DNA of 64,000 bases from Vreelandella malpeensis (GTDB lineage: Bacteria > Pseudomonadota > Gammaproteobacteria > Pseudomonadales > Halomonadaceae): NCBI RefSeq assembly GCF_020622355.1, contig NZ_WHVL01000002.1:1-64000 (forward strand), written 5' to 3'. Of this stretch, positions 9,679 to 18,773 are shown in pieces; position 1 is the first letter of the stretch; the number at the start of each line of letters is the position of its first letter. The notes below the pieces were generated by a model. It saw only the letters and a program-made list of their open reading frames with translations, was not told where the DNA came from and ran no database searches. A program made the position numbers and the translations under genes.

Positions 9679-11058
9679 TTACTCGTATTGCTGGCGATAT
9701 TTGCGCACCACCACCAGGGCGATGACGTTCAGCCCCAGCGTGATCACGAACAGCGTCAGGCCCAGGGCGAAGGCCACCAGCGACTGCGGGCTGGCGAAGT
9801 CCATGTCGCCGGTCAGCTGGTTGACGATGGTCACGGTGATGGTCGACACCGCTTCGAAGGGATTGGCGTGCAGCACCGGGTTGTTGCCCGCCGCGAGCAC
9901 CACGATCATGGTCTCGCCGATCGCCCGGCTAGCGGCCAGCAGAAAGGCCCCGACGATACCGGGAAGCGCCGCCGGCAACACCACCTGGCGGATGGTTTCC
10001 GACTTGGTGGCCCCCAGCCCCAGCGCCCCGTCGCGCAGCGACTTCGGCACCTGGGTGATGATGTCGTCGGACAGCGACGAGACGAACGGGATGATCATGA
10101 TGCCCATGGCGATCCCCGCGGTCATCGCGCTGGTGGTGCGGATGTTGATGCCGACCAGATCACCGAGCATCGACAGGAAAGGCCCGATCACGGTCAGCGC
10201 GAAGAATCCGTAGACGATGGTGGGAATGCCCGCGAGGATCTCGATGATCGGCTTGGCGACGCTTCTGAGCCAGGGCGAGGCGTACTCCGCCATGTAGATC
10301 GCGGTCATCAAACCGACCGGAATCGCCACCAGCAGCGCGATGACGCTGACCATCAGGGTGCCCCACAGAAGCGGCAGCAGGCCGAACTGGCCCTGGGCGC
10401 CGGCACCGGCAGAGCTGAAGCGCGGGTTCCACACTGTGCCGAAGAAGAAGTCGGCGGGATGGATGAAGCTGAAAAAGCGCAGCGCCTCGCCGAGCATCGA
10501 CAGCACGATGCCGATGGTGGTGAAGATCGCGATGGCGGAACTCGCCCCGAGGGCGATGGTGATGACGCGCTCGACGTGGTTGCGCGCCTGCCAGTGGGGC
10601 GAGATGCGCCGCCGGGCGAAGACCAGCCCGACCACCGCCACCACCGCCGTCACTGCCGCGAGGCTCAATTGGCCGATGGTCTCGAGCCGCGCCATGTGGG
10701 CGGCAGCGGCGAGCTCCTCGGGACTGCCGCCACCGGCGACGCCGCGCCCGTCGGCCAGCGCCGCGATGCGCCGCATGAGAGTCTGCAGCTCGCGATCGCT
10801 CAGCGACGCCACCAGATCCACCGGCAGCTGCTGGACGACCAGGGTATCGACGAGCTGGGCGGCGAAGAGAGACCACAGCAGGAACAGGGCGAACGCCGGC
10901 AGGCCGCACCACAGCGCCACCAGCGTACCGTAGTAGCCGGGGCGGGAGTGCAGGCGCACGTCGCGATGGGAGGCCACCGCGCGGCTGCGCGTCAGGCCCA
11001 GGTGATATGCCAAGGCCATCAGCATCAAGAGCATGGCTATCAAGGCAAGATTGCTCAT
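9679..11058 (-). CDS. pstC: Phosphate ABC transporter permease PstC
   Basis: A 459-aa permease partner of PstA. Membrane segments lie near the N-terminus (about 4-22 and 45-70), about 130-150 and 170-195, and then the transport core at about 240-455 with the coupling-helix motif SLRDGALGLGATKSETIRQV. It is longer than E. coli PstC (about 319 aa), as in other halomonads and pseudomonads. It follows pstS after about 100 nt containing a 12-bp hairpin that probably reduces read-through into the permease genes. Confidence 0.96.
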   Translation of the reverse strand: MSNLALIAMLLMLMALAYHLGLTRSRAVASHRDVRLHSRPGYYGTLVALWCGLPAFALFLLWSLFAAQLVDTLVVQQLPVDLVASLSDRELQTLMRRIAALADGRGVAGGGSPEELAAAAHMARLETIGQLSLAAVTAVVAVVGLVFARRRISPHWQARNHVERVITIALGASSAIAIFTTIGIVLSMLGEALRFFSFIHPADFFFGTVWNPRFSSAGAGAQGQFGLLPLLWGTLMVSVIALLVAIPVGLMTAIYMAEYASPWLRSVAKPIIEILAGIPTIVYGFFALTVIGPFLSMLGDLVGINIRTTSAMTAGIAMGIMIIPFVSSLSDDIITQVPKSLRDGALGLGATKSETIRQVVLPAALPGIVGAFLLAASRAIGETMIVVLAAGNNPVLHANPFEAVSTITVTIVNQLTGDMDFASPQSLVAFALGLTLFVITLGLNVIALVVVRKYRQQYE

Positions 11059-11089
11059 TATGTCTTCGCCTTTTGACTCAATATTTAAA

Positions 11090-11118
11090 CGCCGACATCA
11101 AGGTCGTTGATGTCGGCG
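11090..11118 (-). terminator. Intercistronic hairpin between pstS and pstC (attenuator)
   Basis: A perfect 12-bp stem CGCCGACATCAA/TTGATGTCGGCG with a 5-nt loop is followed on the minus strand by TTTAAAT. It sits between pstS and pstC and fits partial termination or 3'-end protection, giving more binding protein than permease. Strength cannot be judged by eye. Confidence 0.75.
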
Positions 11119-11156
11119 CGATCTTTGATGAGCGCTGAGGCTCGGCGAGGGCCGGA

Positions 11157-12173
11157 TTACTCGGCGCTGACCACGGTGCGGGATTCGAAGTTCTCGAGCA
11201 CTTCGGCACGCTCGCCTTCGTCCATCGGAATCAGGCCGGCGTCTTCCAGGGGGCTGCCGAAGCCGGAGATCATGTCGTTGAGGAAGTACTCGGTGTACTC
11301 GGCAAGGCCCGGGATCACGTCCAGGTGCTCGCCCTTGACGTAGAAGTAGAGCGGACGCGATACCGGGTACTCGCCGGAACCGATGGTCTCGAGGCTCGGC
11401 GTCACGCCATCCATGGTCGCCACCTGCAGGCGGTCGCGGTTCTGGTCGTAGAAGCTCAGGCCGAACACGCCCACGGCGTTGTCCTGGGCATCCAGGCGCG
11501 CCAGGGTCTCGGTGTAGTCACCGGCGATCTCGACGATACGGCCGTCGCCGCGCAGGTTGTTGCAGGCGTCGCCCTCGATCTCGCCCACGCTTTCGCAGCC
11601 CGGGTGGATCACGCGCTCTTCGAAGACTTCACGGGTACCGTGGTTGGAGGCCGGGATGACCAGCGTGATTTCCTGATCCGGCAGGCTGTCGTCGATCTGC
11701 GACCAGTTGGTGTAGGGGTTGTCGACCAGTTGGCCATCCTGCGGCACCTGGGCGGCGGCAGCCTTGAAGACGAACTCCGGTGTCAGCGCGAACTCGTTCT
11801 GGTCCAGGCGCGAGGCGAACACGATACCGTCGTAGCCGAACTTCACCTCGATGATCTCGTTGACGCCATTCTCGCCACAGCTCTCCACTTCGCTCGAACG
11901 GATCGGGCGCGAGGCGTTGGCGATGTCGATGGTGTTCTCGCCCACGCCCTGGCAGAACTGGCGCAGGCCGCCGCTGGAGCCGCCGGAGCCGACGACCGGC
12001 GTGTTGAACTGGGAATAGGTGTTGCCGAACTCCTCGGCGACGATACTGGCAAACGGCAAAACGGTCGAAGAACCCGCGATCTGGATGGTATCGCGGGCCA
12101 TGGCGGCGGCGCTGGCGCCGGTGGCGAGCGCAGCTACTACGGCAACACTAAGCGTCTTCTTGGTGACATTCAT
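11157..12173 (-). CDS. pstS: Phosphate-binding periplasmic protein PstS
   Basis: A 338-aa periplasmic phosphate-binding protein. A Sec signal peptide is clear (MNVTKKTL, hydrophobic AVVAALATGASA, cleavage near AMA-RD). The mature part starts with the phosphate-binding loop IAGSSTVLPFA, and GSGGSSGGLRQFCQG and NASRPI near 85-105 are typical of the PstS branch of marine and halophilic gammaproteobacteria. The ATG at 12173 follows GGGGA; longer in-frame starts lack a signal peptide. It is rich in Asp/Glu, as expected for a halophile. The Pho box at 12266-12283 predicts PhoB activation under phosphate limitation. Confidence 0.96.
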   Translation of the reverse strand: MNVTKKTLSVAVVAALATGASAAAMARDTIQIAGSSTVLPFASIVAEEFGNTYSQFNTPVVGSGGSSGGLRQFCQGVGENTIDIANASRPIRSSEVESCGENGVNEIIEVKFGYDGIVFASRLDQNEFALTPEFVFKAAAAQVPQDGQLVDNPYTNWSQIDDSLPDQEITLVIPASNHGTREVFEERVIHPGCESVGEIEGDACNNLRGDGRIVEIAGDYTETLARLDAQDNAVGVFGLSFYDQNRDRLQVATMDGVTPSLETIGSGEYPVSRPLYFYVKGEHLDVIPGLAEYTEYFLNDMISGFGSPLEDAGLIPMDEGERAEVLENFESRTVVSAE

Positions 12174-12265
12174 CGTCGCATTCCCCTCGAGTGTGAAATC
12201 CAGCCCTCTTACGCTGGAAGCGGTGGCCTTCTGGCCTTCGACACCGAGGAGTCTGCCGCGCGATG

Positions 12266-12283
12266 ATTGCAAAAATATGACAG
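12266..12283 (-). promoter_or_regulatory. Pho box upstream of pstS
   Basis: The minus strand reads CTGTCATATTTTTGCAAT: a perfect first half (CTGTCAT), a 4-nt AT spacer and a 4/7 second half. This matches the PhoB-binding direct repeat. It lies about 93 nt upstream of the pstS ATG. The -10 region downstream is weak, as usual for activator-dependent promoters. Confidence 0.8.
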
Positions 12284-12409
12284 CGTCGTTCGATCCACCT
12301 TTTTTCGTCGTGGGGCGAGCGCATGGCCTCCTCAATGTGCTACGCACAAGAAAACTGCAACAAACGCCGCTTACTCTCGAAAGCCTTCCTACTGCACTTT
12401 CGAGCTCCC

Positions 12410-14071
12410 ATGATCACACCGCCGCTTTCCCGTCTTTCTCTTCGTACGCTGGCCGTCGTGGCGCTGTCGCTGGTCACGATGTGCGTGCTGTCCTTCGCCC
12501 TGCTCGCCTGGAGCGTGATCGAACAGGGTCAGCGCGACCTGGCGCTGCTCGAGCGCGTCAACGTGCAGCAGGCCTCGTCGCTCAACCGGCTGCATATCGC
12601 CGGGCTCGAAGGGCTGCACCGCCTCGACCGGGCGCTCGAGCGCCAGCTGCGCCCGTCGCTGGGCGACCCCGTCGAAGCGCTCGCCGCCGTCGAGCGCGAG
12701 ATAGACGAGATGCGCAGCGCCCTGGCGAGCTTTCTCGACGCCACCGTGACTCATCCGGAGCGCGACGAGATCGACGCTCGGGCCACGGCGTTGATCGAAG
12801 CACTCGGGCGCCAGCTCGACGCGGTGCGCACCGGCGACCGCGGCGGTTACCGCGAGCTCACCGCCGAGGCGCTGACGCTGAGCCAGGCGTTCACCGAGCT
12901 TGCCCGCGGCTTTTACGAACAGGCGGATCGCCAGGGTACGGCGCTTCTGGCGCACGCCCAGCAGCGCGCGCTCATTCTCGGTCAGGGGCTGCTCGCGGGG
13001 ATCGTCGTGGCGCTGGGCGTGCTGGCGGCGATCGCGCTGATCGGCCAGCGCCACTTCCTGCGTCCGATCAAGACGCTGGTCCGCCATCTGCGCACGCTCG
13101 CCCAGGGGGATCTGAGCGGCGAGATCATCCGACCGGGCAGCAACGAGATCGGCCAGCTCTATCAAGAGCTCGAGAGCATGCGATGCTCGTTCACCACCAC
13201 CGTAGCGAGCCTGCACGAACAAAGTCTGGCGATGTTCGACAGCGCCCAGCGCCTGGCGCTGAGCAACGAGGAGCTGTCGATTCGCACCCGCGCTCAGCAC
13301 GCCTTCCACGAGTCCACCACGACCCACCTCGACGAACTGACCACGCATACCGCCTCGACGGCCGATCACGCGGTGAACGCGGCGAACCTCACCGCCACCG
13401 CCACCGCCCAGACCGGCCAGGGCCGCCAGGTGATGGGGGCTTTTCTCGACACCATGGAGCATATCCACGCCCGCGCGCGCGAGGTCGACGGCATTGTCGG
13501 CACCATCGACGCCATCGCCTTCCAGACCAACATCCTGGCACTCAATGCCTCGGTGGAGGCGGCGCGCGCCGGTGGCCACGGCAGGGGCTTCGCGGTGGTG
13601 GCCGAGGAGGTGCGCCAGCTGGCCACACGTAGCGCAGAAGCCGCCCAGGAGATCAAGACGCTGCTGGCCGACTCCACCCGGGGCATCCAGCAGGGCCATG
13701 CGCTGTCGGAAAAGGCCGGCGATACCATGCGCGAGATCGCCGAGACCACCGACCGTGCCAATGGCCTGATGGCGCAGATCGCCGATGCTGCCCAGGAGCA
13801 GCACCGCCATATCGAGAATCTCAACGCCACCTTGGCCGAGCAGACCCGCGTCAACCGCGACAACGGCGCCCAGGTGGAGAACAGCGCCCGAGAAGCGCTG
13901 TCGCTCGAGAAGGTCGCCGAGCAGCTCAGGGAGGTCGCCGGACGGTTCAAGATCGAAAGCGACGACCCAGCGGCCTTCGCCTGGCACCACGAGCCAATCC
14001 GCGCGGGGCGATATTCACAGCCCCCAAGCCTTGCTAGAGTAGAACCATCTCGAACAAGGAGCCCTGCATGA
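12410..14071 (+). CDS. Methyl-accepting chemotaxis protein
   Basis: A 553-aa chemoreceptor. The first membrane segment is at about residues 12-34 and a helical, Arg/Glu-rich periplasmic domain at about 35-185. The second membrane segment is at about 188-212, HAMP at about 213-265, and the cytoplasmic signalling domain at about 270-520. The hairpin tip reads [20 protein letters not shown], the universal CheA/CheW-binding sequence; flanking Gln/Glu pairs are candidate methylation sites. The periplasmic domain resembles a four-helix bundle; its ligand is unknown. It is divergent from pstS and its stop overlaps the talB ATG by 4 nt (ATGA), so the two genes may be translated together, an unusual pairing. 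No strong ribosome-binding site precedes the chosen ATG. Confidence 0.93.
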   Translation: MITPPLSRLSLRTLAVVALSLVTMCVLSFALLAWSVIEQGQRDLALLERVNVQQASSLNRLHIAGLEGLHRLDRALERQLRPSLGDPVEALAAVEREIDEMRSALASFLDATVTHPERDEIDARATALIEALGRQLDAVRTGDRGGYRELTAEALTLSQAFTELARGFYEQADRQGTALLAHAQQRALILGQGLLAGIVVALGVLAAIALIGQRHFLRPIKTLVRHLRTLAQGDLSGEIIRPGSNEIGQLYQELESMRCSFTTTVASLHEQSLAMFDSAQRLALSNEELSIRTRAQHAFHESTTTHLDELTTHTASTADHAVNAANLTATATAQTGQGRQVMGAFLDTMEHIHARAREVDGIVGTIDAIAFQTNILALNASVEAARAGGHGRGFAVVAEEVRQLATRSAEAAQEIKTLLADSTRGIQQGHALSEKAGDTMREIAETTDRANGLMAQIADAAQEQHRHIENLNATLAEQTRVNRDNGAQVENSAREALSLEKVAEQLREVAGRFKIESDDPAAFAWHHEPIRAGRYSQPPSLARVEPSRTRSPA

Positions 14072-15006
14072 GTCAAAGCCTACTTTCCCAGCTCAAGAGC
14101 ATGACCAAGGTCGTGGCGGATACCGGCGATCTCGAAGCAATTCGCCGCTTTCGCCCGGAAGACGCCACCACCAACCCCTCGCTGATCCTCCAGGCCGCCC
14201 AGCAGGAGGATCGTCGCGCCCGACTGGCAGCGATCGCCCGTGAAAGCGCGGACATCGACGAGGCGGTGGATCGCGTTGCGGTGGATATCGGCTGCGAGAT
14301 CAGCGAGCTGGTGCCGGGCTACGTCTCGACCGAGGTGAGCTCGCGCCTGTCCTTCGATCGCGACGCGACGATCATTAAGGCGCACTCGCTGATCGAGCGC
14401 TACGCCAAGCAAGGCGTGCCCGCCGAGCGCATCCTGATCAAGACCGCCTCGACCTGGGAGGGGATCCAAGCCGCCCGCCAGCTCGAGCGCGACGGCATTC
14501 GCACCAACCTGACCCTGCTGTTCGGCTTCGCTCAGGCCCAGGCCTGCGCCGACGCAGGCGCGACGCTGATCTCGCCTTTCGTGGGCCGCATTCTGGACTG
14601 GCACAAGGCGCGCGACCCGGAGGGCGACTTCGCAGGCGACAAGGACCCGGGCGTCGCTTCGGTCAAGCGCATCTACGAGTACTACAAGGGCCACGGCTAC
14701 GCGACCATCGTGATGGGGGCAAGCTTTCGCAACGTCGACGAGATCACATCGCTCGCCGGCTGCGACCGCCTGACCATCTCGCCGACGCTGCTCAACGAGC
14801 TCGACGAGCGTCAGGGCGAGCTGCCGCGCCAGCTCTCCCCCGCCGGGGCCCAGGACGCTGACCCCGAACCACTCTCCCAGGCGGACTTCCGCTGGGCGAT
14901 GAACGAGGACGAGATGACCAGCGACAAGCTCGCCGAGGGCATTCGCAAGTTCATGGCCGACCAGAAAGCGCTCGAGGCGCTGCTGGCCAAGCTGCGCCAG
15001 CAGTAG
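14068..15006 (+). CDS. tal: Transaldolase
   Basis: A 312-aa transaldolase of the TalB type, transferring a dihydroxyacetone unit between sedoheptulose 7-phosphate and glyceraldehyde 3-phosphate in the pentose phosphate pathway. Diagnostic stretches are [10 protein letters not shown] (about 32-41), the Schiff-base Lys125 in [12 protein letters not shown], and MGASFRN near 215. The ATG overlaps the chemoreceptor stop, with AAGGAG as ribosome-binding site. The order tal, STAS protein, RssB-like phosphatase, mlaA is also known in Pseudomonas, where the latter genes are likewise near tal. Confidence 0.97.
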   Translation: MSQSLLSQLKSMTKVVADTGDLEAIRRFRPEDATTNPSLILQAAQQEDRRARLAAIARESADIDEAVDRVAVDIGCEISELVPGYVSTEVSSRLSFDRDATIIKAHSLIERYAKQGVPAERILIKTASTWEGIQAARQLERDGIRTNLTLLFGFAQAQACADAGATLISPFVGRILDWHKARDPEGDFAGDKDPGVASVKRIYEYYKGHGYATIVMGASFRNVDEITSLAGCDRLTISPTLLNELDERQGELPRQLSPAGAQDADPEPLSQADFRWAMNEDEMTSDKLAEGIRKFMADQKALEALLAKLRQQ

Positions 15007-15012
15007 AACGCA

Positions 15013-15045
15013 CATCGCCCCGGGGCCAGAGGCCTCGGGGCGATG
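15013..15045. terminator. Bidirectional terminator hairpin between tal and the STAS gene
   Basis: A 15-bp stem with one mismatch (15013-15027 and 15031-15045, loop AGA) lies 6 nt after the tal stop and 22 nt from the convergent STAS stop. There is no clear T-run on either side, so it may act as a 3'-end stabiliser or a Rho-assisted terminator. Confidence 0.65.
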
Positions 15046-15067
15046 GGGATACGCGGATCATGCCCGG

Positions 15068-15583
15068 CTAGTGAACGGCGGAGTCCTGGGCTTCGAGCAT
15101 GTCCACCAGCGGCTGGAATTGCTCGCGGTTGTGCTCGCTCATGTGCATGAGCAGGCGATGCGCCTCGAGAATGCGATCGCGCAGCCCCTCCTCGTCGGAC
15201 GGGATCTCCGGAAGCTCGGTGAGCGTCGCGTCGAGTTCATTGGCACCCTGCAAAGGCCGGTCGATCAGCGTGAAAAAACGAGCGAAGCCCATCACGTCGA
15301 GCATCTTGCGAATGTCGGGATTGCTGGCGATGATCGTCGGCGGATGCGCCAGGCGCCCCTTCACCGCCATCGCCACCTTGGCCAGAAAGCCCAGGGCGCT
15401 GGAGTCGACGTTGCTCGCCTCGCGCAGGTCGATCATCACCGTGTGCAGCCCCGGCGTATCCGCCAGGCGCTGGGCCTGGACGTCGAGCGTCGCGCACAGC
15501 GTCAAGCGCACGTCGCCGCAGAGCTTCAGAATGAAAACGCCGGAATCGAATGCCGCCTTGATGCGGCCTTCTTCAATCAGCAT
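15068..15583 (-). CDS. STAS-domain protein (anti-anti-sigma factor type)
   Basis: A 171-aa protein with an N-terminal STAS domain (about residues 8-105) and a C-terminal helical extension of about 60 residues. The SpoIIAA-like phosphorylation site is visible as NVDSSALGFLAK, with a Ser after the conserved Asp. STAS proteins of this kind are switched by a cognate kinase and a PP2C phosphatase. It overlaps the upstream phosphatase gene by 11 nt, so the two are almost certainly partners, corresponding to the RssC/HsbA-like partner of RssB/HsbR modules in pseudomonads. No anti-sigma kinase is encoded next to them. Confidence 0.88.
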   Translation of the reverse strand: MLIEEGRIKAAFDSGVFILKLCGDVRLTLCATLDVQAQRLADTPGLHTVMIDLREASNVDSSALGFLAKVAMAVKGRLAHPPTIIASNPDIRKMLDVMGFARFFTLIDRPLQGANELDATLTELPEIPSDEEGLRDRILEAHRLLMHMSEHNREQFQPLVDMLEAQDSAVH

Positions 15584-16766
15584 GACTAAATCCGCTCACC
15601 ATCATGATTGTCAGGTCATCGGGTAGAGCGTCGCGCTCCTGGCCGTCCTCGTCGCCCCCCTTGCCTTTCGACAGGAGAGCGCTGGTCTGGGCGAGCCGGT
15701 CACGCAACTGCTCGAGTGTGTCACTGTCGCTTACTAGTTGCTCAAGCTCCGTGAGCCGCATGTCGAGCGTCCTACCCGGCAGGCATTCCAGTACGCCGTC
15801 CGAACAGAGCCATAGGCGAAAGTCAGGCGGGAGTTTACAGTCAAGTGTGGGATAGTCGATATCGGGAAAAAGTCCGACCGGCATCCCCTCGCCTTCCAGG
15901 CGCATCAGCGTGTCACCTGCTACCAGAATCGGCATCGGCAGCTGTGCGCCGAGCGAATAGTGAAGGGTCTTTGCCTCGTGGTCAATCACCGCGACGAAAA
16001 GCGTGGCGTGCTTGCCGATATCGGTATCCTGGAGTTCCCGGTTCAGTGCCTGCAGCCAACGGGCCGGCAACCGCTCGGGGTGGCGTCCATCCCACTCGTT
16101 CAGCCAGCGAATGAAGAGGTACTTGAGCAGTACCGTGACGAACGCCGAGGAGGCGCCATGACCGGCGACATCGGCGAAATAGAACGCACTGTAGCGCTCG
16201 TTGAAGCGCTGATAGTCGAGAAAGTCACCGGAGAGATAGAGCGACGGCGCGAACCAGTAATCGAAGTGCACGTCGTTGATCACCCGGGGATGGGGCGGCA
16301 GCAGCCGCCGCTGAATGTAGCCGCCGCTTTGCTGGTCCATGCGCAGCAGCGCCAGGTGAGTCTCCAGGCTCTCGTTGAGCTCTTCGAGACGCGCCCGTTC
16401 GCATTCGTGCGCCTTTCCCAGAGCATCGAGCTCCACCGCCTTGCGGATCATGCAGCGCACAAGCTCGGTATGGCGCAGGGGGTCGACAACGTGATCGAGC
16501 AGCCCGCTCTTCACCGCCGCGAAAAGCCCCGGCTCCACCTGGGAGTCGCTGACCACCAGAGTGGGCACGCTCGCGGCAAGTTTCCCCCACTGCTCGGGGC
16601 GCACCACAGCGGCCCTGGCCACCACCAGGGCGGTATCGACCGGCAGCGCGTCGATGTTCTCGGTGGCGAGCACCGCCAGGTCACGGCAGGTAATGGCCCG
16701 GGCCAGCGCGTCGCGCTCAGGCCCGGGTCGGTCGATCACCGCGATGAGATGTCTGGAAGAATCCAT
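15573..16766 (-). CDS. RssB-like fused (pseudo)receiver/PP2C-SpoIIE phosphatase
   Basis: A 397-aa protein with an N-terminal receiver-like fold (about 1-115), a linker helix (about 115-150) and a C-terminal SpoIIE/PP2C phosphatase domain (about 160-390). The metal-binding Asp residues of the phosphatase are present in YLSGDFLDY, FADVAGHGASSAF and LWLCSDGVLE, so the domain is probably active. The receiver looks degenerate: where the phospho-acceptor Asp should end strand 3, the protein reads DTALVVARAAVV, and the acidic pair is reduced to a single Asp in VIDR. It therefore may be controlled by protein contacts rather than phosphorylation. The likely substrate is the phosphorylated STAS protein encoded immediately downstream. 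In pseudomonads the comparable module affects general stress or motility regulation. Confidence 0.88.
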   Translation of the reverse strand: MDSSRHLIAVIDRPGPERDALARAITCRDLAVLATENIDALPVDTALVVARAAVVRPEQWGKLAASVPTLVVSDSQVEPGLFAAVKSGLLDHVVDPLRHTELVRCMIRKAVELDALGKAHECERARLEELNESLETHLALLRMDQQSGGYIQRRLLPPHPRVINDVHFDYWFAPSLYLSGDFLDYQRFNERYSAFYFADVAGHGASSAFVTVLLKYLFIRWLNEWDGRHPERLPARWLQALNRELQDTDIGKHATLFVAVIDHEAKTLHYSLGAQLPMPILVAGDTLMRLEGEGMPVGLFPDIDYPTLDCKLPPDFRLWLCSDGVLECLPGRTLDMRLTELEQLVSDSDTLEQLRDRLAQTSALLSKGKGGDEDGQERDALPDDLTIMMVSGFSHAD

Positions 16767-16787
16767 ACCAAGCCTCAGCGCTTCGCC

Positions 16788-17582
16788 TTACTCGGCGAAG
16801 GCATCGTCATCGAAATCCGCATCGTCGAACTCGAAGCTATCCATCGCGAAGGGATCGTCGCCCAGCTCGCCATCATTGATCAAGAACTGGCGCCGCTGCA
16901 GGTAGGCATCGCGAATGAAGCGGTAGCGGTCGCCGCTGATCAAGGACTCCTGGTCGAGCAGCCCGGCGCGGGTATCGACGATATTGAGCGCGGTCAACCC
17001 GATACGCACCTTGTCGTCTTCGACATAGGTGTTGGGGTGGGCCGCGATGTCCGCCGGCAACCCCGTGGTATCACGCAGGGTACTGGGTCCGAGCAGCGGC
17101 AGCACCAGGTAGCGCGAGTCCTCCCAACCCCATACCGCCAGGGTCTGACCGAAGTCCTCGTCGTCGGCGGTGATCTGCATGTGGGTAGCGTAATCGAGCA
17201 AGCCTGCAACACCCACCGTCGAGTTGATCAGAAAGCGAGACGTGGCAAGGCCGGCATTGGCGGGCTTGCCCTGCAGCAGGCTATTGATGGCGGTGCGAAT
17301 TTCGCCCAGGTTGGAGAAGAAGTTGCCGACGCCGGTCTGCACCGGGTCCGGCGTGACGGTGCGATACCCTTGGGCCACCGGCTTGAGCGCGTAGCGGTCG
17401 AGCACGTCGTTGAAGGCGAACACGCGGCGGTTGAAGCCTTCCCACGGGTCATCCGGATGCGCCTGCTCTGCGCTGCCGGTGGTGGCACAGCCCGACGCTC
17501 CCAGCGCAGCGAACAGCACCACCGGCAGCATTCCCTTGATCATTTTGCCGGCCGGCACTTGCGTGGCTTGCGACCTTGACAT
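16788..17582 (-). CDS. mlaA: MlaA/VacJ family lipoprotein
   Basis: A 264-aa outer-membrane lipoprotein that removes mislocalised phospholipids from the outer leaflet and delivers them to the Mla periplasmic shuttle. An N-terminal signal with lipobox GASGC (Cys at about 32) is present, then the family signature DPWEGFNRRVFAFND and GVGNFFSNLGE. The last 30 residues are extremely acidic (DDADFDDDAFAE), which is not part of the conserved fold. The ATG follows GAGGG at 7 nt; an internal ATG at residue 14 is a possible alternative. It lies 21 nt upstream of the RssB-like gene on the same strand, so it likely shares that operon. Confidence 0.95.
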   Translation of the reverse strand: MSRSQATQVPAGKMIKGMLPVVLFAALGASGCATTGSAEQAHPDDPWEGFNRRVFAFNDVLDRYALKPVAQGYRTVTPDPVQTGVGNFFSNLGEIRTAINSLLQGKPANAGLATSRFLINSTVGVAGLLDYATHMQITADDEDFGQTLAVWGWEDSRYLVLPLLGPSTLRDTTGLPADIAAHPNTYVEDDKVRIGLTALNIVDTRAGLLDQESLISGDRYRFIRDAYLQRRQFLINDGELGDDPFAMDSFEFDDADFDDDAFAE

Positions 17583-17628
17583 GATGAATCCCTCGTCTTT
17601 TTAGTTAGGTCCCGCTACTCGCGGCGCA

Positions 17629-18750
17629 TCATTGGCAGCGCAGCACGACGCTACCGGCGCTGTAGCCTGCCCCGAAGGAGCAGATTAGCCCGATATCGCC
17701 AGCAGCCAGGTCGTCGCGGTGCAGGTGAAACGCGATGATGGAACCGGCAGAGCTTGTATTAGCGTAGCGATCCAGGATGATCGGTGCCTGAGTTTCGCCG
17801 GGATCGAACCCCAGTACCTTGCGTGCGATCAGGTCGTTCATGTGGCGATTGGCCTGATGCAGCCACAGCCGCTTGACGTCGCCCCCCTCGAGCTCAAGCG
17901 ACGCGAGATGCGCAAGAATCAGCTGCGCCACCATCGGGCAGACCTCCTTGAACACCCGCCGCCCTTCCTGGACGAACAGCTTGTCCGCTGCCAGCGGGTC
18001 GCTGTCAGTGACCCGGTTGAGAAAACCCGCGTTGTTGCGAATGGCGTTGGAGAAGCGTGTGACCAGCCGCGTGCCGAGGATCTCGAAGCGCTGGTCGCTC
18101 ACCGCGAGATCGCTGCGCTCGAGCACCACCGCCGTGCAGGCATCGCCGAAGATGAAGTGGCTGTCACGGTCGGTGAAGTTCAGGTGCGCCGAACAGATCT
18201 CGGGATTGACCACAAGAGCGCGCTTGACCCGGCCCGCAGCGATAGCGCTGGCGGCGTTCTCGATGGCAAAGGTGGCCGAGCTGCAGGCCACGTTCATGTC
18301 GAACCCGTGACCCGACGCGCCGAGCGCCTCCTGCACCTCGACGGCGAGCGCCGGGTAGGCGCGCTCGAGGTTGGAGCAGGCAACGATCACGAGCTCGATG
18401 TCGGCCGCATCGACGCGGGCACGCGACAGCGCTTCACGGGCGGCACTGGTGGCCATTTCGCACTGAAGCGAGGGCTCATCGTCGGACCGCTGGGGCAGTT
18501 TCGGGCGCATGCGCTCGGGGTCGAGAATGCCTTCGGCGTCGAGCACGTAGCGGCTCTTGATGCCCGAAGCCTTCTCGATGAATTCACGACTCGAGTGGGC
18601 GAGCGGTGCGCGCTCGCCGGCCGCGATCTCGTCATGAAACCGTTCGTTATGGCGATCCACGTAGGTATTGAACGCCCCGACCAGGGTGTCGTTGTCGATG
18701 GCGTGCTCCGGGGTATAGAGCCCGGAGCCGGTAATCACTACGTCGTGCAT
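17629..18750 (-). CDS. Beta-ketoacyl-ACP synthase III (FabH-like, 373 aa)
   Basis: A 373-aa thiolase-fold condensing enzyme with the KAS III triad: Cys156 (NVACSSATFA), His298 (WLHQANRHMND) and Asn331 (YANTSSAGS). It is longer than housekeeping FabH (about 317 aa) and starts MHDVVITGSGLYTPEHAI, a pattern seen in the pseudomonad FabH-like enzyme that uses medium-chain acyl-CoA from beta-oxidation (PA3286 type). A role in priming fatty-acid synthesis from acyl-CoA is therefore plausible but inferred. The ATG follows GGGAG. The gene is 23 nt downstream of hrpA, suggesting co-transcription. Its position away from fabD/fabG argues against it being the main FabH. Confidence 0.88.
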   Translation of the reverse strand: MHDVVITGSGLYTPEHAIDNDTLVGAFNTYVDRHNERFHDEIAAGERAPLAHSSREFIEKASGIKSRYVLDAEGILDPERMRPKLPQRSDDEPSLQCEMATSAAREALSRARVDAADIELVIVACSNLERAYPALAVEVQEALGASGHGFDMNVACSSATFAIENAASAIAAGRVKRALVVNPEICSAHLNFTDRDSHFIFGDACTAVVLERSDLAVSDQRFEILGTRLVTRFSNAIRNNAGFLNRVTDSDPLAADKLFVQEGRRVFKEVCPMVAQLILAHLASLELEGGDVKRLWLHQANRHMNDLIARKVLGFDPGETQAPIILDRYANTSSAGSIIAFHLHRDDLAAGDIGLICSFGAGYSAGSVVLRCQ

Positions 18751-18773
18751 GTCGTTCTCCCGTTGGCGGCCGT

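Noticed and set aside
8314..11058. Long PstA and PstC as fusion proteins
   Set aside because: Extended forms with periplasmic insertions are normal for these permeases in pseudomonads and related bacteria.
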